From: Paenibacillus sp. JCM 10914 | Lineage (GTDB): Bacteria > Bacillota > Bacilli > Paenibacillales > Paenibacillaceae | Length of the DNA: 64,000 bases | Direction: 5' to 3' | Assembly: GCF_001315105.1 (NCBI RefSeq) | Contig: NZ_BAZR01000002.1 | Coordinates: forward strand, 400,232-464,231 | Part shown: piece after piece, positions 24,821 through 33,507 of the stretch | How the letters are laid out: every line of letters begins with the position of its first letter | Position numbering within the stretch: position 1 is the stretch's first letter | The notes under the pieces: generated by a model | Told to the model about the DNA's origin: nothing | The model's input: only the letters and a program-made list of their open reading frames with translations | Databases searched by the model: none | Translations under genes and position numbers: made by a program

Positions 24821-25881
24821 TCAGCATGACCCCCTCGGCGTGATTGGATGATGAGCGCAATGAACACTGGCGCTCCGATAAAAGCGCAAACGACCCCGAC
24901 CTGCAAAGTTACCGGTTGAAGAACCATTCTTGAGATGACGTCCGCCAAGACAAGGAAGATAGCCCCTCCAAGTGCACTTGCCGGGAGAAGGAGCCGATGA
25001 TCTGGACCTGCGAGCAGCCGGATCATGTGTGGGACGACTAGTCCGACGAAACCGATGATGCCACTGACAGCAACGGCCGCACCTGTCAACAATGACGAGA
25101 GAATAAGCAGAAAATGACGAATGGATCGAATGTTAATACCAGTGCTCGCGGCCTGTTCGTCGCCAAGCAGCATCATATTCAATTGACGGCTGAACGCAAG
25201 CATAACGAGGCACCCAATCACGATAGGAGCGCTGATTAACTGCAGATGCTCCCAAGTTCGGGCTTCTAATCCGCCCTGTAGCCAAAAGATTATGCTTCGC
25301 AGCTCCTGATCGTTGCTGGAACTGGCGACTATTACACTGATCATGGCGGATAGAAGCGCATTGATCCCAATGCCAAGTAAGAGTAGGGTTGCGATGGAGC
25401 GGCTGCGGCTGCTTTTCCAGACGGCCAGAATAACAAGAACCGCAATAACAGCCCCAATAAAAGCCGACAAGGGTAATACCCATCGCCCAAACTGGCTCCA
25501 GCCGAAGAACAAGGCGCACACAGCCCCGACCGCAGCACCGCTAGAGACGCCAACATATCCCGGTTCAACCAACGGATTTCGAAACACTCCTTGCATGACG
25601 GCACCCGAGATACCTAGCGCCAAACCAACCAAGGCCCCAACAAGTACGCGCGGCAGTCGAACTTGAGATACGACTAGCCATTCCCGCTCCGAGTAGGCGA
25701 TAGGAATATACATACCCAGCTTTTCGAACAAGATTGCTGTTGTTCGACTAAACGGAATGGGTACCGGCCCTACCGAGCAAGCGATGATGATCGCTGCTAT
25801 TAGTAAAAAGCATAAACTCAGCAAAGCGATAAGTGACTTACTACGTCGAGTAGAAACTAGAACAAGTTCTGATAGCTTCAT
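24817..25881 (-). CDS. FecCD-family ABC transporter permease
   Basis: A 354-residue membrane protein with about ten helices of the BtuC/FecCD fold (PRVLVGALVGLALGISGAVMQGVFRNPLVEPGYVG, later GIIGFVGLVVPHMIRLL, the coupling-helix region). First gene of the operon, so it should form a homodimer with the two ATPase subunits. It follows two MntR-like boxes at 25914-25972. The start ATG at 25881 is preceded by AAGGAACACC on the minus strand. Overlaps the ATPase by 4 bases. Confidence 0.93.
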   Translation of the reverse strand: MKLSELVLVSTRRSKSLIALLSLCFLLIAAIIIACSVGPVPIPFSRTTAILFEKLGMYIPIAYSEREWLVVSQVRLPRVLVGALVGLALGISGAVMQGVFRNPLVEPGYVGVSSGAAVGAVCALFFGWSQFGRWVLPLSAFIGAVIAVLVILAVWKSSRSRSIATLLLLGIGINALLSAMISVIVASSSNDQELRSIIFWLQGGLEARTWEHLQLISAPIVIGCLVMLAFSRQLNMMLLGDEQAASTGINIRSIRHFLLILSSLLTGAAVAVSGIIGFVGLVVPHMIRLLAGPDHRLLLPASALGGAIFLVLADVISRMVLQPVTLQVGVVCAFIGAPVFIALIIQSRRGGHAE

Positions 25882-25913
25882 GAGGTGTTCCTTTCGTAAG
25901 TAGTAGAAGATTA

Positions 25914-25972
25914 TTTTGTCCTAGGGAAATAAAATTACCTATGTATAAATAATTTTCCCTAAGGCAAAATTA
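25914..25972 (-). promoter_or_regulatory. Tandem MntR/DtxR-type operator boxes before the importer operon
   Basis: Box 1 TTTTGTCCTAGGGAAAT (25914-25930) and box 2, read on the minus strand, AATTTTGCCTTAGGGAAAATT (25972-25952). Box 2 is very close to B. subtilis MntR sites (TTTGCCTTAAGGAAA). TTGCCT with TACATA 16 bases on can act as the promoter. A metal-dependent repressor of the DtxR/MntR family is the likely ligand. Confidence 0.6.
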
Positions 25973-26073
25973 TTTCCTGGTTATTCTACAACACAATAAT
26001 AAAATCACGCAAGAGTTTTTTTGCATCTAAAAGTTCGAAATTTTGGATTCCGGCCGGCGCTGAAGTTTTGGGA

Positions 26074-26139
26074 TTGTCCGCATATGTTATTAGAGGTAAA
26101 ATATAACTATTGATCCCACCTGACGTAAAGGTGGGTTTT
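26074..26139 (+). promoter_or_regulatory. Promoter followed at once by a terminator (toxin-locus remnant or attenuator)
   Basis: TTGTCC (26074-26079), 17 bases, TAAAAT (26097-26102), then CCCACC/GGTGGG plus TTTT (26115-26139). Promoter and terminator match those of the toxin gene at 10933-11153 with the coding part removed. It stands just before the GNAT gene at 26161, so it might now act as that gene's leader. Confidence 0.6.
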
Positions 26140-26160
26140 CATTTATAGGGAGTGAATAGA

Positions 26161-26655
26161 ATGTACGATCATAGACTTGCTGTAACAAGCGATTTTGATA
26201 TTATAGCGACGTTTCCACAAGATGCGCGCGAGCTGTTTTTCATGTATCCGAAAGGAAAGTATCCGATCGATCCTCAAGCTCTCGAAGAAGTCGCTACCGT
26301 GGGCTTGAACCCGACGGTCGTGACCCATAACAACCAAGTTGTCGGTTACGCCAACCTCTATGATGTGGGTCAGTACGAGTGCTGGCTCGGGAATGTAATT
26401 GTCTCGCCGGCTTATCGGGGCAAAGGTGCGGGTCGTTACTTGATTGAGACGATGCAGGTTTTCGCCAAGGAGGAGCTGCGTGTTCAGCGTTTTCGCTTGG
26501 TCTGTCACAACATCAATACAGCAGCGCTGCTGTTCTATACGAAGTTTGGCTTTACGCCCATTGGTTCCGTCATCATGCAGGATACGGAGGGACGAGAGAT
26601 CGTAGGGATCAAGATGGAAATGGATTTGGAACATATATATAAGAAGGAGGCATAA
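26161..26655 (+). CDS. GNAT-family N-acetyltransferase
   Basis: A 164-residue GNAT protein with the CoA loop RGKGAGRYLIETM (about residue 82) after WLGNVIVSP, and the late HNINTAALLFYTKFGF helix-strand. The AGGGAGTGA site favours the ATG at 26161 over the GTG at 26152. Substrate unknown. It is followed after 2 bases by a small membrane protein gene, so the two probably form one unit. Confidence 0.87.
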   Translation: MYDHRLAVTSDFDIIATFPQDARELFFMYPKGKYPIDPQALEEVATVGLNPTVVTHNNQVVGYANLYDVGQYECWLGNVIVSPAYRGKGAGRYLIETMQVFAKEELRVQRFRLVCHNINTAALLFYTKFGFTPIGSVIMQDTEGREIVGIKMEMDLEHIYKKEA

Positions 26656-26657
26656 AC

Positions 26658-26948
26658 ATGAAGGTGAACAAAAGGTGGCTGGCGGAAGCGATTGTCGCAG
26701 CGCTCTTGGCTATTGTGCTGTTGATAGGCGGATCCATCGTCTCCGGCATGTATCTGACGACGCAGCATGTGCCGGACATCATGGAGAGTTATAGCAATAA
26801 TGTTTATACGCTTCAATCTCAAGTTTCGTTTGGCGTCATTAGTCCTGGAAAGGGGACCACAACCTTACTTGGTGTGGGTGTATTTCTGTTCGTGGTAGGG
26901 GTGTATTACGTGGTCCGGGTGGGAGTGAATCGACGGGTACGGAAATGA
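26658..26948 (+). CDS. Small two-helix membrane protein
   Basis: A 96-residue protein with two membrane helices (about 10-32 and 68-88) and an outside loop of about 35 residues (TTQHVPDIMESYSNN). AAGGAGG lies before the ATG. It starts 2 bases after the GNAT gene. Family not recognised. Confidence 0.65.
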   Translation: MKVNKRWLAEAIVAALLAIVLLIGGSIVSGMYLTTQHVPDIMESYSNNVYTLQSQVSFGVISPGKGTTTLLGVGVFLFVVGVYYVVRVGVNRRVRK

Positions 26949-27013
26949 AACGTCATTGATTGCGATAAGAGAGGAGCCATGATTGGCTTCAACAGGACCA
27001 GGAGGTATTCTCG

Positions 27014-27343
27014 ATGAAGAAGAGTCTCACTGCATTGCTAATCCTGCTCATGCTTGTCGGATGCCACGCTCCCGTAGAGGAAGGGCAAGGGTATGTACTT
27101 GAGGCAAACGAGTCGCGAGTGTTGGTCATTGATGAACTACACCCAGGTCAATCCTGGCAGGAAATTATGGAGGACTATCAGGGTTCAGCCATCTGGCTGA
27201 CCACGAAGAAGAGTCGTCACTTGGAGCCCGGTCAAAAAATTCGTTACAAGATCAAGGGCGGCATCGAGCATTCCTATCCGGCACACGCTTCGGCCAATGC
27301 TGTGAAAGTAATAGAGGAAGCACCAAAGTCTTCAAAATTATAG
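27014..27343 (+). CDS. DUF3221-type lipoprotein
   Basis: A 109-residue protein with signal peptide and lipobox (LVGCH), then the small beta domain seen also at 1088: GYVLEANESRVLVIDEL, IWLTTKKSRHLEPGQKIRYKIKGGI. YobA-like DUF3221 lipoproteins have no known role. AGGAGGT at 27000-27006 gives a clear start at 27014. Confidence 0.75.
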   Translation: MKKSLTALLILLMLVGCHAPVEEGQGYVLEANESRVLVIDELHPGQSWQEIMEDYQGSAIWLTTKKSRHLEPGQKIRYKIKGGIEHSYPAHASANAVKVIEEAPKSSKL

Positions 27344-27367
27344 GATGATAGAAAGCGGGGGATAGCC

Positions 27368-27859
27368 ATGTTTTACGTCAATGCCAGAGCCATCATCGAA
27401 CGCGGCGATGGGGGAGCAGGGGAGATCATCATTCAAACCCGAAACAAACCGAATGAAGTGGCGCTGGAATTGCCCGGTGGAAGACTCGAGCTATATGAAT
27501 CTATATACGACGGACTGAAGCGCGAAGTTTTGGAGGAGACGGGATTAACCGTCATAGGTATCGAGGGGAGTGATAAACGAATCGATACCCGCGGTATTCA
27601 GCCGGATTTTGAGGTGGAATGCGTGGAGCCGTACTGCGTATATCAGACGATTAACGGTCCGATCGATTCGATCGGGATGTATTTTATTTGCACGGTCCAA
27701 GGTCAGCATCAGGAAACAGGGGACGAGACGAAGGACGTCAGATGGGCCAGCGTGGATGAGGTGTACCTTCGGATGATCGAGGATCCGCTTCAGTTCTCAA
27801 GCGTGGATCGAGCCGGACTCCGATACTATCTTCAGCATCGACACGGGAAATCTTTTTGA
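27368..27859 (+). CDS. NUDIX hydrolase
   Basis: A 163-residue protein with a complete Nudix box (GGRLELYESIYDGLKREVLEETGL, about residues 39-62, containing the REVLEE metal ligands). It should hydrolyse a nucleoside diphosphate linked to another group; the substrate is not readable. AAAGCGGGGGATAG precedes the ATG. A second, C-terminal Nudix fragment lies at 37677. Confidence 0.9.
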   Translation: MFYVNARAIIERGDGGAGEIIIQTRNKPNEVALELPGGRLELYESIYDGLKREVLEETGLTVIGIEGSDKRIDTRGIQPDFEVECVEPYCVYQTINGPIDSIGMYFICTVQGQHQETGDETKDVRWASVDEVYLRMIEDPLQFSSVDRAGLRYYLQHRHGKSF

Positions 27860-27941
27860 AGTTATAGAGTACATACATCGGGAGACCGTATTTGCTTTAA
27901 CGGAGGAAGAGTGGAATGCTCCAGTCGAAAGGGGTATGGAG

Positions 27942-28540
27942 ATGGGAGAACGACCGCAATTAGTTTTGGACCTGGCGGGGGTATTGATCAGCAATTTTTC
28001 AACTGCCACTTGGCAAGCGCTATCGCTGGATTCTTCCGAAGCACTACAGACATTAATCGAGCAGATCGGGATTATTCGAAAAGATCTTTGGCGTGGTCAC
28101 TTAAGCGAAAATGAATTTTGGGAGTGGCTTCAAGAGCGGGTTCCATCATTTCAGGCTGAAGCAGCAGGGAGCACCTCATACGTTCATTGGCAAGCTTGCC
28201 AGCTTGGGAACGGATAGAGGAATGGAACTGTCATGCCGATATCCATATATTGAGCAATCATTGCTCGGAATGGGTAGGAGCTCTGCTGGAGCCGCTTAAA
28301 CATTTTACGAAGAGTATCACCATCTCCAATCAAGTAGGGTTATGTAAACCAGAGATAGAGATTTATGAGTTTGTGTCGAGATATTTTCCTGCGGGTATCT
28401 CTTCTAATCGAATTCTGTATATCGATGACCAGGACAAAAACCTTCGCCCTGCGAAGATGCTTGGATGGAATACGATGTTGGCAGATCAGGAGCAACGCTG
28501 GATTGAAGGTGTGAATGAATGGTTAGGCACTCAAGCTTAG
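27942..28540 (+). pseudogene. HAD-family hydrolase, frame break near 28165
   Basis: The first frame (MGERPQLVLDLAGVLISNFS) holds motif I in the form DLAGV, where the usual DxDGT/V has a second Asp, so catalysis is doubtful. It runs to about 28165, after which the family sequence continues in another frame: LASLPAWERIEEW, HILSNHCSEW (motif II), VGLCKPEIEIYEF (motif III Lys), ILYIDDQDKNL (motif IV). One base is missing or extra in 28150-28185. Start 27942 is chosen because AAAGGGG lies 8 bases upstream; 27936 is closer. Confidence 0.7.
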
Positions 28541-28568
28541 GTGAGAGCAATTTAGCCCAAATATAGAT

Positions 28569-29162
28569 GTGTCAGGTTACAGGAGGTGGATTGAAATCTT
28601 CTCTTTTCCGTTTGATCGTATCAGCGACTTTATGTTCTTTGAAAGCACAGTACGTCCTGCGAACGTGATCTTAATTCCAGGATCCAGTCAACCCCAGCTT
28701 ATGGAAGCTGCCGCAGATTTATACCATCAGGGCTATGCCCCGCATCTACTGCCTTCTGGTGGCGCAACACCCTTTGTGCGAACGACGGAGTGGGAATTTC
28801 TGAAGGATATCGGAACATCGCGGGGTGTACCGTCGGAAGTGATCCTCAGAGAGGATCAAGCGACGAATACATTCGAGAATGCAAGGTTTTCATTGGATGT
28901 ATTGCAGCAGAACCATATCTCCACGAGCCATGTGATCCTGGTCTGCAAAAATTATCATGCTCGGCGTGCGTTGCTTACCTATCAATTCATATTTCCACGT
29001 GAGACCGAGTTCAGTGTACGACCCGTAGTAGATCAATCAGGAATCACTAAAGACAATTGGCATCTAGATGAGATGCGAATTGAGAAAGTGATGAATGAAC
29101 TAGAGAAGGTCGGAAAGTATTTCAGAAAGGCGATTTATCGGCTTGGTCAAGAAAGGATTTAA
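28569..29162 (+). CDS. YdcF-family (DUF218) protein
   Basis: A DUF218 domain: NVILIPGSSQPQLMEAAADLYHQG, LLPSGG, EDQATNTFENARFSLDVL and KNYHARRAL in the right order. Related proteins (SanA, ElyC) act in envelope maintenance, and some bind S-adenosylmethionine; the role here is unknown. No membrane helix is seen. The start is unclear: a strong AGGAGGTGG (28581-28589) is followed directly by ATT 28590 in frame, and the normal N-terminus seems to begin there, while GTG at 28569 lies before that site. Confidence 0.8.
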   Translation: MSGYRRWIEIFSFPFDRISDFMFFESTVRPANVILIPGSSQPQLMEAAADLYHQGYAPHLLPSGGATPFVRTTEWEFLKDIGTSRGVPSEVILREDQATNTFENARFSLDVLQQNHISTSHVILVCKNYHARRALLTYQFIFPRETEFSVRPVVDQSGITKDNWHLDEMRIEKVMNELEKVGKYFRKAIYRLGQERI

Positions 29163-29232
29163 GTTGAACCGACTTCAAAATAAAGAGGGAACTCGCACGA
29201 TGTGAGAAGTTTACGAGTGATGGAGGAAATAC

Positions 29233-29775
29233 ATGAATAGGTTATATCGTTTTTTACCTTTCGCTGCCGCGCTTCTCATTGTAATCTGGATGTATAACGA
29301 TAAACCGGACAAAGATCCCACGGAAAAATACGATGGCGACGCTTTAGTCATTGGGGTCATTGGAGAGGTGCCTGAAATCCGCGAACAGCACATACGCTTC
29401 CGTGAATTGACGTTGGATCACTTGGTGGAACGAAGTGATTATGCAGCCGGTTTAGATGCCATCTTCATTACAAATGAGAAGCTGCCTGAGGCAGCGGAAC
29501 CTCGTTTTGCAGCCGTCTTTAAGAGCGCGAATATCCCTTTCTTTTTTATTGGGGCGGAGAAAGGCCATTTCCCGTATATAGACGAAGAACTGTCATTTGA
29601 AGATATGCCGGATCATGGCTCTGGGATGTATGGTTCCGGATATTATCAGCTAAGTGGCAAAGAGCAGGTCTGGGGCTTTGGACTTTACAATGACACGATA
29701 AGCGATTGGAACGTGCGAGGAATGTACTCGCGTATATTAGGTAAGATCGAAACGATCAAGCTTGAGGGGATATAA
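29233..29775 (+). CDS. Membrane-anchored protein of unknown function
   Basis: A 180-residue protein with one N-terminal membrane anchor (RFLPFAAALLIVIWMY) and an outside domain of alternating strands and helices (DALVIGVIGEVPEIREQHIRF, DAIFITNEKLPEA, IPFFFIGAEKG). I do not recognise the family. The frame continues without shift after the TAA as another 38 codons to 29892 (DIILGFSRFRDHLRIRDVFDFELG...), most likely the tail of another, mostly lost gene. Confidence 0.6.
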   Translation: MNRLYRFLPFAAALLIVIWMYNDKPDKDPTEKYDGDALVIGVIGEVPEIREQHIRFRELTLDHLVERSDYAAGLDAIFITNEKLPEAAEPRFAAVFKSANIPFFFIGAEKGHFPYIDEELSFEDMPDHGSGMYGSGYYQLSGKEQVWGFGLYNDTISDWNVRGMYSRILGKIETIKLEGI

Positions 29776-29927
29776 GACTCTGACATTATTTTAGGCTTCT
29801 CGAGATTTCGGGATCATTTACGGATCAGAGATGTATTCGATTTTGAGCTCGGAATAGGAGATAAGCCTTTGAGGGAGCGTCTAGTTGATTAAAGCATAGC
29901 CTTTAACACTTGAGAGGGGGGATAGCG

Positions 29928-30464
29928 TTGACATCCAAGCCCGTCATCATTGAAGAATATAATGAGAAGTGGCAGATTATGTTTGGAGAATTAAAAGATA
30001 TAATAGCGCAGCATTTAGGAGATTTACCGTTATCCATCGAGCATGTTGGAAGCACAGCCGTACCCGGGTTACCAGCCAAACCGATAATAGATATGGACAT
30101 CGTTATCCCATCCGTGAACTTGTTATCGCAAGTGATTGATAAGCTTAGTGAACTCGGGTATTGGCACGAAGGAGATTTAGGCCTTCCGGGCAGAGAGGCT
30201 TTTGCCAGAAATGACAATCGCGTTCCGTATGATGCTGGTATGAACGAGAAGATGACTCATCATTTATATGTTTGCAGTAAGGGCAGTGTACCTCTCAATG
30301 AACACTTAATGTTCAGGGATATATTGAGAAAACATCCAGCACTCGTAAAGGATTATGCCGACCTCAAAATGCAGTTAGCTGAGCAATTTAAGTATGATCG
30401 CGCTGCGTATACAGAGGCCAAGACTTCATTTATTAGATCCGTTTTGTCGAACGGAAGGTCTTAG
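29928..30464 (+). CDS. GrpB-family nucleotidyltransferase-fold protein
   Basis: A 178-residue protein with the UPF0157/GrpB signature: IEHVGSTAVPGLPAKPIIDMDIVI (nucleotidyltransferase-like GS plus DxD), then HHLYVCSKGSVPLNEHLMFRDILRKHP. The family is linked to CoaE and to nucleotidyltransferases, but no reaction is proven. TTG at 29928 is the start, 7 bases after GAGGGGGGAT. Another member lies at 53924. Confidence 0.85.
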   Translation: MTSKPVIIEEYNEKWQIMFGELKDIIAQHLGDLPLSIEHVGSTAVPGLPAKPIIDMDIVIPSVNLLSQVIDKLSELGYWHEGDLGLPGREAFARNDNRVPYDAGMNEKMTHHLYVCSKGSVPLNEHLMFRDILRKHPALVKDYADLKMQLAEQFKYDRAAYTEAKTSFIRSVLSNGRS

Positions 30465-30492
30465 CGTAATTGTTCGCAAAGCGGGTGAGATA

Positions 30493-31053
30493 ATGGAAAA
30501 AGGACAAGTTATTTTTTTGAACGGAACGTCCAGCTCGGGGAAAACAAGCCTCACGAAGAAACTGCAGGAGTTATTGGAAGCGCCTTATTTTCACTTGTCG
30601 GTAGATGTGTATGAGAATATGGCACCGGATCAATTTCTGGAGAAGAACTATTGGGATACCCTTCGAACATGTGCTTCCATGATGCACAACAGTATCAAAA
30701 CCTTCAGCGATGCAGGAATTAATGTAATTGTTGATCATGTTATTTTAGATATTCCTGAAGAGGAGGGCTGGCTGAAGGAATGTGTAGCGTTATTGGTAGA
30801 TCATCCTGTCGTATTTGTTCGAGTCAATTGCCCGCTACATGAGCTGGAACGTCGAGAAAGAGAATGTGGAGACAGGGAGATTGGGCAGGCCAAATGGCAA
30901 ATCGAAAGAATTCATGGACATGGAGTTTATGATATGGAGGTCAATACATTTGAACATCCGCTGGAGGATTGCGCCAAACAGATTATGAATTTCAAATTGC
31001 GATGTGATCAGCAAAGTGCATTCACAAGTTTAATGAAAGCATATTCGTCGTAA
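30493..31053 (+). CDS. Chloramphenicol phosphotransferase-like P-loop kinase
   Basis: A 186-residue kinase with Walker A in IIFLNGTSSSGKTSL-type sequence (residues 6-18), HLSVDVYENM as the CPT-like second motif (Asp about 39), VIVDHVILD and the VFVRVNCPLHELERRERECGDREIGQA lid region. CPT proteins phosphorylate the primary hydroxyl of chloramphenicol; many relatives have other substrates. It starts 28 bases after the GrpB gene and ends next to a TCAGATAACATC string like the left arms of the cassette array. Confidence 0.8.
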   Translation: MEKGQVIFLNGTSSSGKTSLTKKLQELLEAPYFHLSVDVYENMAPDQFLEKNYWDTLRTCASMMHNSIKTFSDAGINVIVDHVILDIPEEEGWLKECVALLVDHPVVFVRVNCPLHELERRERECGDREIGQAKWQIERIHGHGVYDMEVNTFEHPLEDCAKQIMNFKLRCDQQSAFTSLMKAYSS

Positions 31054-31099
31054 CGTCAGATAACATCGTGTAGAAATTAGAGCATTGAGGGGATCTACA

Positions 31100-31918
31100 A
31101 TGATAACAGAACTTAATAGGCAAGAGTTTCATAAGATAGAACATATCACCGATACGTGTAAAAATATTGAGGTTCGGGCTGTAGTGAACGGGATTAATCC
31201 GGGGCGCCTCTTGGTGGATCATCCAACAGAACCGACAACAGCGTTGATATGGATTCAAGGTCAACAAGGTTTCCAACTTGTGGGGGATACACAGAGCAAG
31301 GTTTTTCTGGAAAGTCTAGAAGGGTACATGAGAACCCACATTGAACCCGAACTAAAGAAACGAGATATACATTGTGTTGAAATTGGCGTGGAAGGGGATG
31401 CCTGGGATAATACGATACAATCCATTTTCCAACATCGCAAGATCTCTAGCGATGTTCAACATGTGTTTAGTTTAAGGGAGAATGAAGAGTCGGCAGATAT
31501 TCAAGATCCAGATCATGGTATCACGATTCGGCGATTGGATGTCCATTCACTAAAGTCTGGTCAATTGGGGAATCTATCATTTTTAGAGAGTAAAATATCG
31601 CGTTTTTGGGATTCTATGGACTCTTTTTTTCAGTACGGATTTGGATTTTTTGCCGAGAAGAATGATCAGGCGGTGAGTGTATGCTTTTCGGGATTTGTTG
31701 CAGATCGAATACATGCAATCGATATTGAAACGCTGGAGGGGTACAGAAGGAGCAATTACGGAACAGCCGTAGCTAATGCATTTGTTCAAGAGTGCCTGCA
31801 ACAAGGAATCCATCCATATTGGGACTGTACACCTGATAATACAGGATCTATTCGAATAGCACGGGCCGTTGGATTGACGCCTGATTTTGACTATCGGATT
31901 TTCTGGTATGGGATATGA
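31100..31918 (+). CDS. GNAT_acetyltran-type protein (ZmaR-like)
   Basis: A 272-residue protein of the two-part GNAT class that includes zwittermicin A resistance ZmaR: an N-terminal half with ALIWIQGQQGFQLVG and a C-terminal GNAT half with FGFFAEKNDQAVSVCFSGFV, HAIDIETLEGYRRSNYGTAVANAF (CoA loop RRSNYG) and PYWDCTPDNTGSIRIARAVGL. The acceptor is not known. The next gene starts inside its stop codon (ATGA), so both are co-translated. Confidence 0.82.
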   Translation: MITELNRQEFHKIEHITDTCKNIEVRAVVNGINPGRLLVDHPTEPTTALIWIQGQQGFQLVGDTQSKVFLESLEGYMRTHIEPELKKRDIHCVEIGVEGDAWDNTIQSIFQHRKISSDVQHVFSLRENEESADIQDPDHGITIRRLDVHSLKSGQLGNLSFLESKISRFWDSMDSFFQYGFGFFAEKNDQAVSVCFSGFVADRIHAIDIETLEGYRRSNYGTAVANAFVQECLQQGIHPYWDCTPDNTGSIRIARAVGLTPDFDYRIFWYGI

Positions 31919-32481
31919 ATACATACATTCGAGAAATAACGGAGAAAGATCCATTGATCATCTCGGCTGCTTTTCGAGAACAGGGTTGGGACAAGCCCAT
32001 ATCTCTGTATGAGAAATATGTGGCTGAACAGACAAACGGAGAACGGATAACGTTAATAGCAGAGATGGATGGAGTATTTGCTGGCTATGTGAACGTGATC
32101 TGGGAATCTCATTATCCTGCATTTAGGGAAAGGCATATCCCTGAAGTAAGCGATTTTAACGTTCTATTGAAATATAGAAGACTAGGTATCGGCATGAAAT
32201 TAATGGATAGAGCAGAAGAATTAATTACTGAAAGATCAGCCGTGGCTGGAATCGGCGTGGGGGTCTTCTCGGATTATGGAAACGCTCAAGTGTTATATGT
32301 TAATCGGGGTTATGTTCCAGACGGACAAGGTATACACAATGGCAAAGGATACATTCAGTATGGGGATCAGATCGTAGTAGATGACGATATTGTGCTGTAT
32401 TTAACTAAAGAATTAGGAAACTCAACGAACCAAAGTCATGGAAGATCTGAAGGGAATAGATCCAATGAATCATCCGTATAA
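31915..32481 (+). CDS. GNAT-family N-acetyltransferase
   Basis: A 188-residue GNAT protein: TLIAEMDGVFAGYVNVIW, EVSDFNVLLKYRRLGIGMKLMDRAEELI (CoA loop RRLGIG, about residue 87) and VLYVNRGYVPDG. Overlaps the preceding gene by 4 bases (ATGA), and the APH gene starts inside its 3' end, so 31100-33475 is one operon of three. The Ser/Asn-rich end (GNSTNQSHGRSEGNRSNESS) is probably an extension with no structure. Confidence 0.85.
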   Translation: MNTYIREITEKDPLIISAAFREQGWDKPISLYEKYVAEQTNGERITLIAEMDGVFAGYVNVIWESHYPAFRERHIPEVSDFNVLLKYRRLGIGMKLMDRAEELITERSAVAGIGVGVFSDYGNAQVLYVNRGYVPDGQGIHNGKGYIQYGDQIVVDDDIVLYLTKELGNSTNQSHGRSEGNRSNESSV

Positions 32482-33475
32482 TTTACAATTCGATAAGTTG
32501 ATCGATGTTTTAAATCTGGGTGAGATTAGGACTGAACCAGTAGCCATTTCGGGCGGATTATTGCACAGGATGTATTCATTAGAAACAACATCAGGGCGGT
32601 ATGCGATTAAAGCGTTAAATCCACAGATTATGGCGAGAGAAACAGCCCTTCCCAATTATATTTTTTCAGAGAAAATCGCTAATATAGCTGTTAATCATAT
32701 ACCTGCTCTACCGGCCAAAATAATGGATGATCAGTTCGTTCATACCGTGGATAATCAAAGCTATCTTGTTTTTGATTGGATCGATGGGTATAGCTTGAAA
32801 TCACATGAGGTCAACGTCGTTCATTGCAAGAAGATGGGGGCCATTCTGGCAGATATCCACAAAATAGATTTTTCTTCAATCGAGAAGAAGATGGAACATA
32901 ATGATCATAAACCAGTAACAGATTGGAATGCCTATTTACGTCAGGGAGAAGCAAAGCAATCGGATTGGGTACCATTGTTACTCGAAAACATCAACCCATT
33001 GTTCATCTGGAGCGATAAAGCAAATCAATCCTCAGGATTGTTAGCAGCTGAACAGGTTATCAGTCACGGAGACTTAGAACCTAAAAACGTGATGTGGGTT
33101 AAAGAGCATCCAGTAATCATAGATTGGGAATCGGCAGGATATAGAAATTCAATGACGGATCTTATTGAAACCGCTATTTATTGGTCTGTGGATGGATCAG
33201 GGGAGATTAAAAAGGAAAGATTTTTGGCTTTTATATACGGGTATCAAGGGGAATTTGGAAGTTTACAAGCAAACTGGAGAGTTATTTTAGAGCACGGTTA
33301 TTTGGGGAAGTTAGAATGGCTGGAATATAGCTTAAAGCGTTCGTTAGGGATAGAAAGTGCAGATGAAGAAGAACAGCACTTGGGAACATTACAGGTAGCT
33401 GAAACCATTCATGCCTTAAAACAGTATGAAGATAGGATATCAGAACTTGAGGTCTGGCTAAATAAAGAAGTTTGA
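32465..33475 (+). CDS. Aminoglycoside phosphotransferase-family (APH) kinase
   Basis: A 336-residue kinase-fold protein with the catalytic loop VISHGDLEPKNVMW (HGD, then Asn) and the metal motif VIIDWESAGYRN. A loop SGGLLHRMYSLET and a Lys in YAIKALN serve ATP. Members phosphorylate aminoglycosides, macrolides, choline, homoserine or thiamine; this copy cannot be assigned. AAGGGA 9 bases upstream supports the ATG at 32465. It overlaps the preceding GNAT gene by 17 bases. Confidence 0.85.
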   Translation: MNHPYNLQFDKLIDVLNLGEIRTEPVAISGGLLHRMYSLETTSGRYAIKALNPQIMARETALPNYIFSEKIANIAVNHIPALPAKIMDDQFVHTVDNQSYLVFDWIDGYSLKSHEVNVVHCKKMGAILADIHKIDFSSIEKKMEHNDHKPVTDWNAYLRQGEAKQSDWVPLLLENINPLFIWSDKANQSSGLLAAEQVISHGDLEPKNVMWVKEHPVIIDWESAGYRNSMTDLIETAIYWSVDGSGEIKKERFLAFIYGYQGEFGSLQANWRVILEHGYLGKLEWLEYSLKRSLGIESADEEEQHLGTLQVAETIHALKQYEDRISELEVWLNKEV

Positions 33476-33507
33476 GTTGATCCTAATCATTAAGTGGAGG
33501 AATTATA

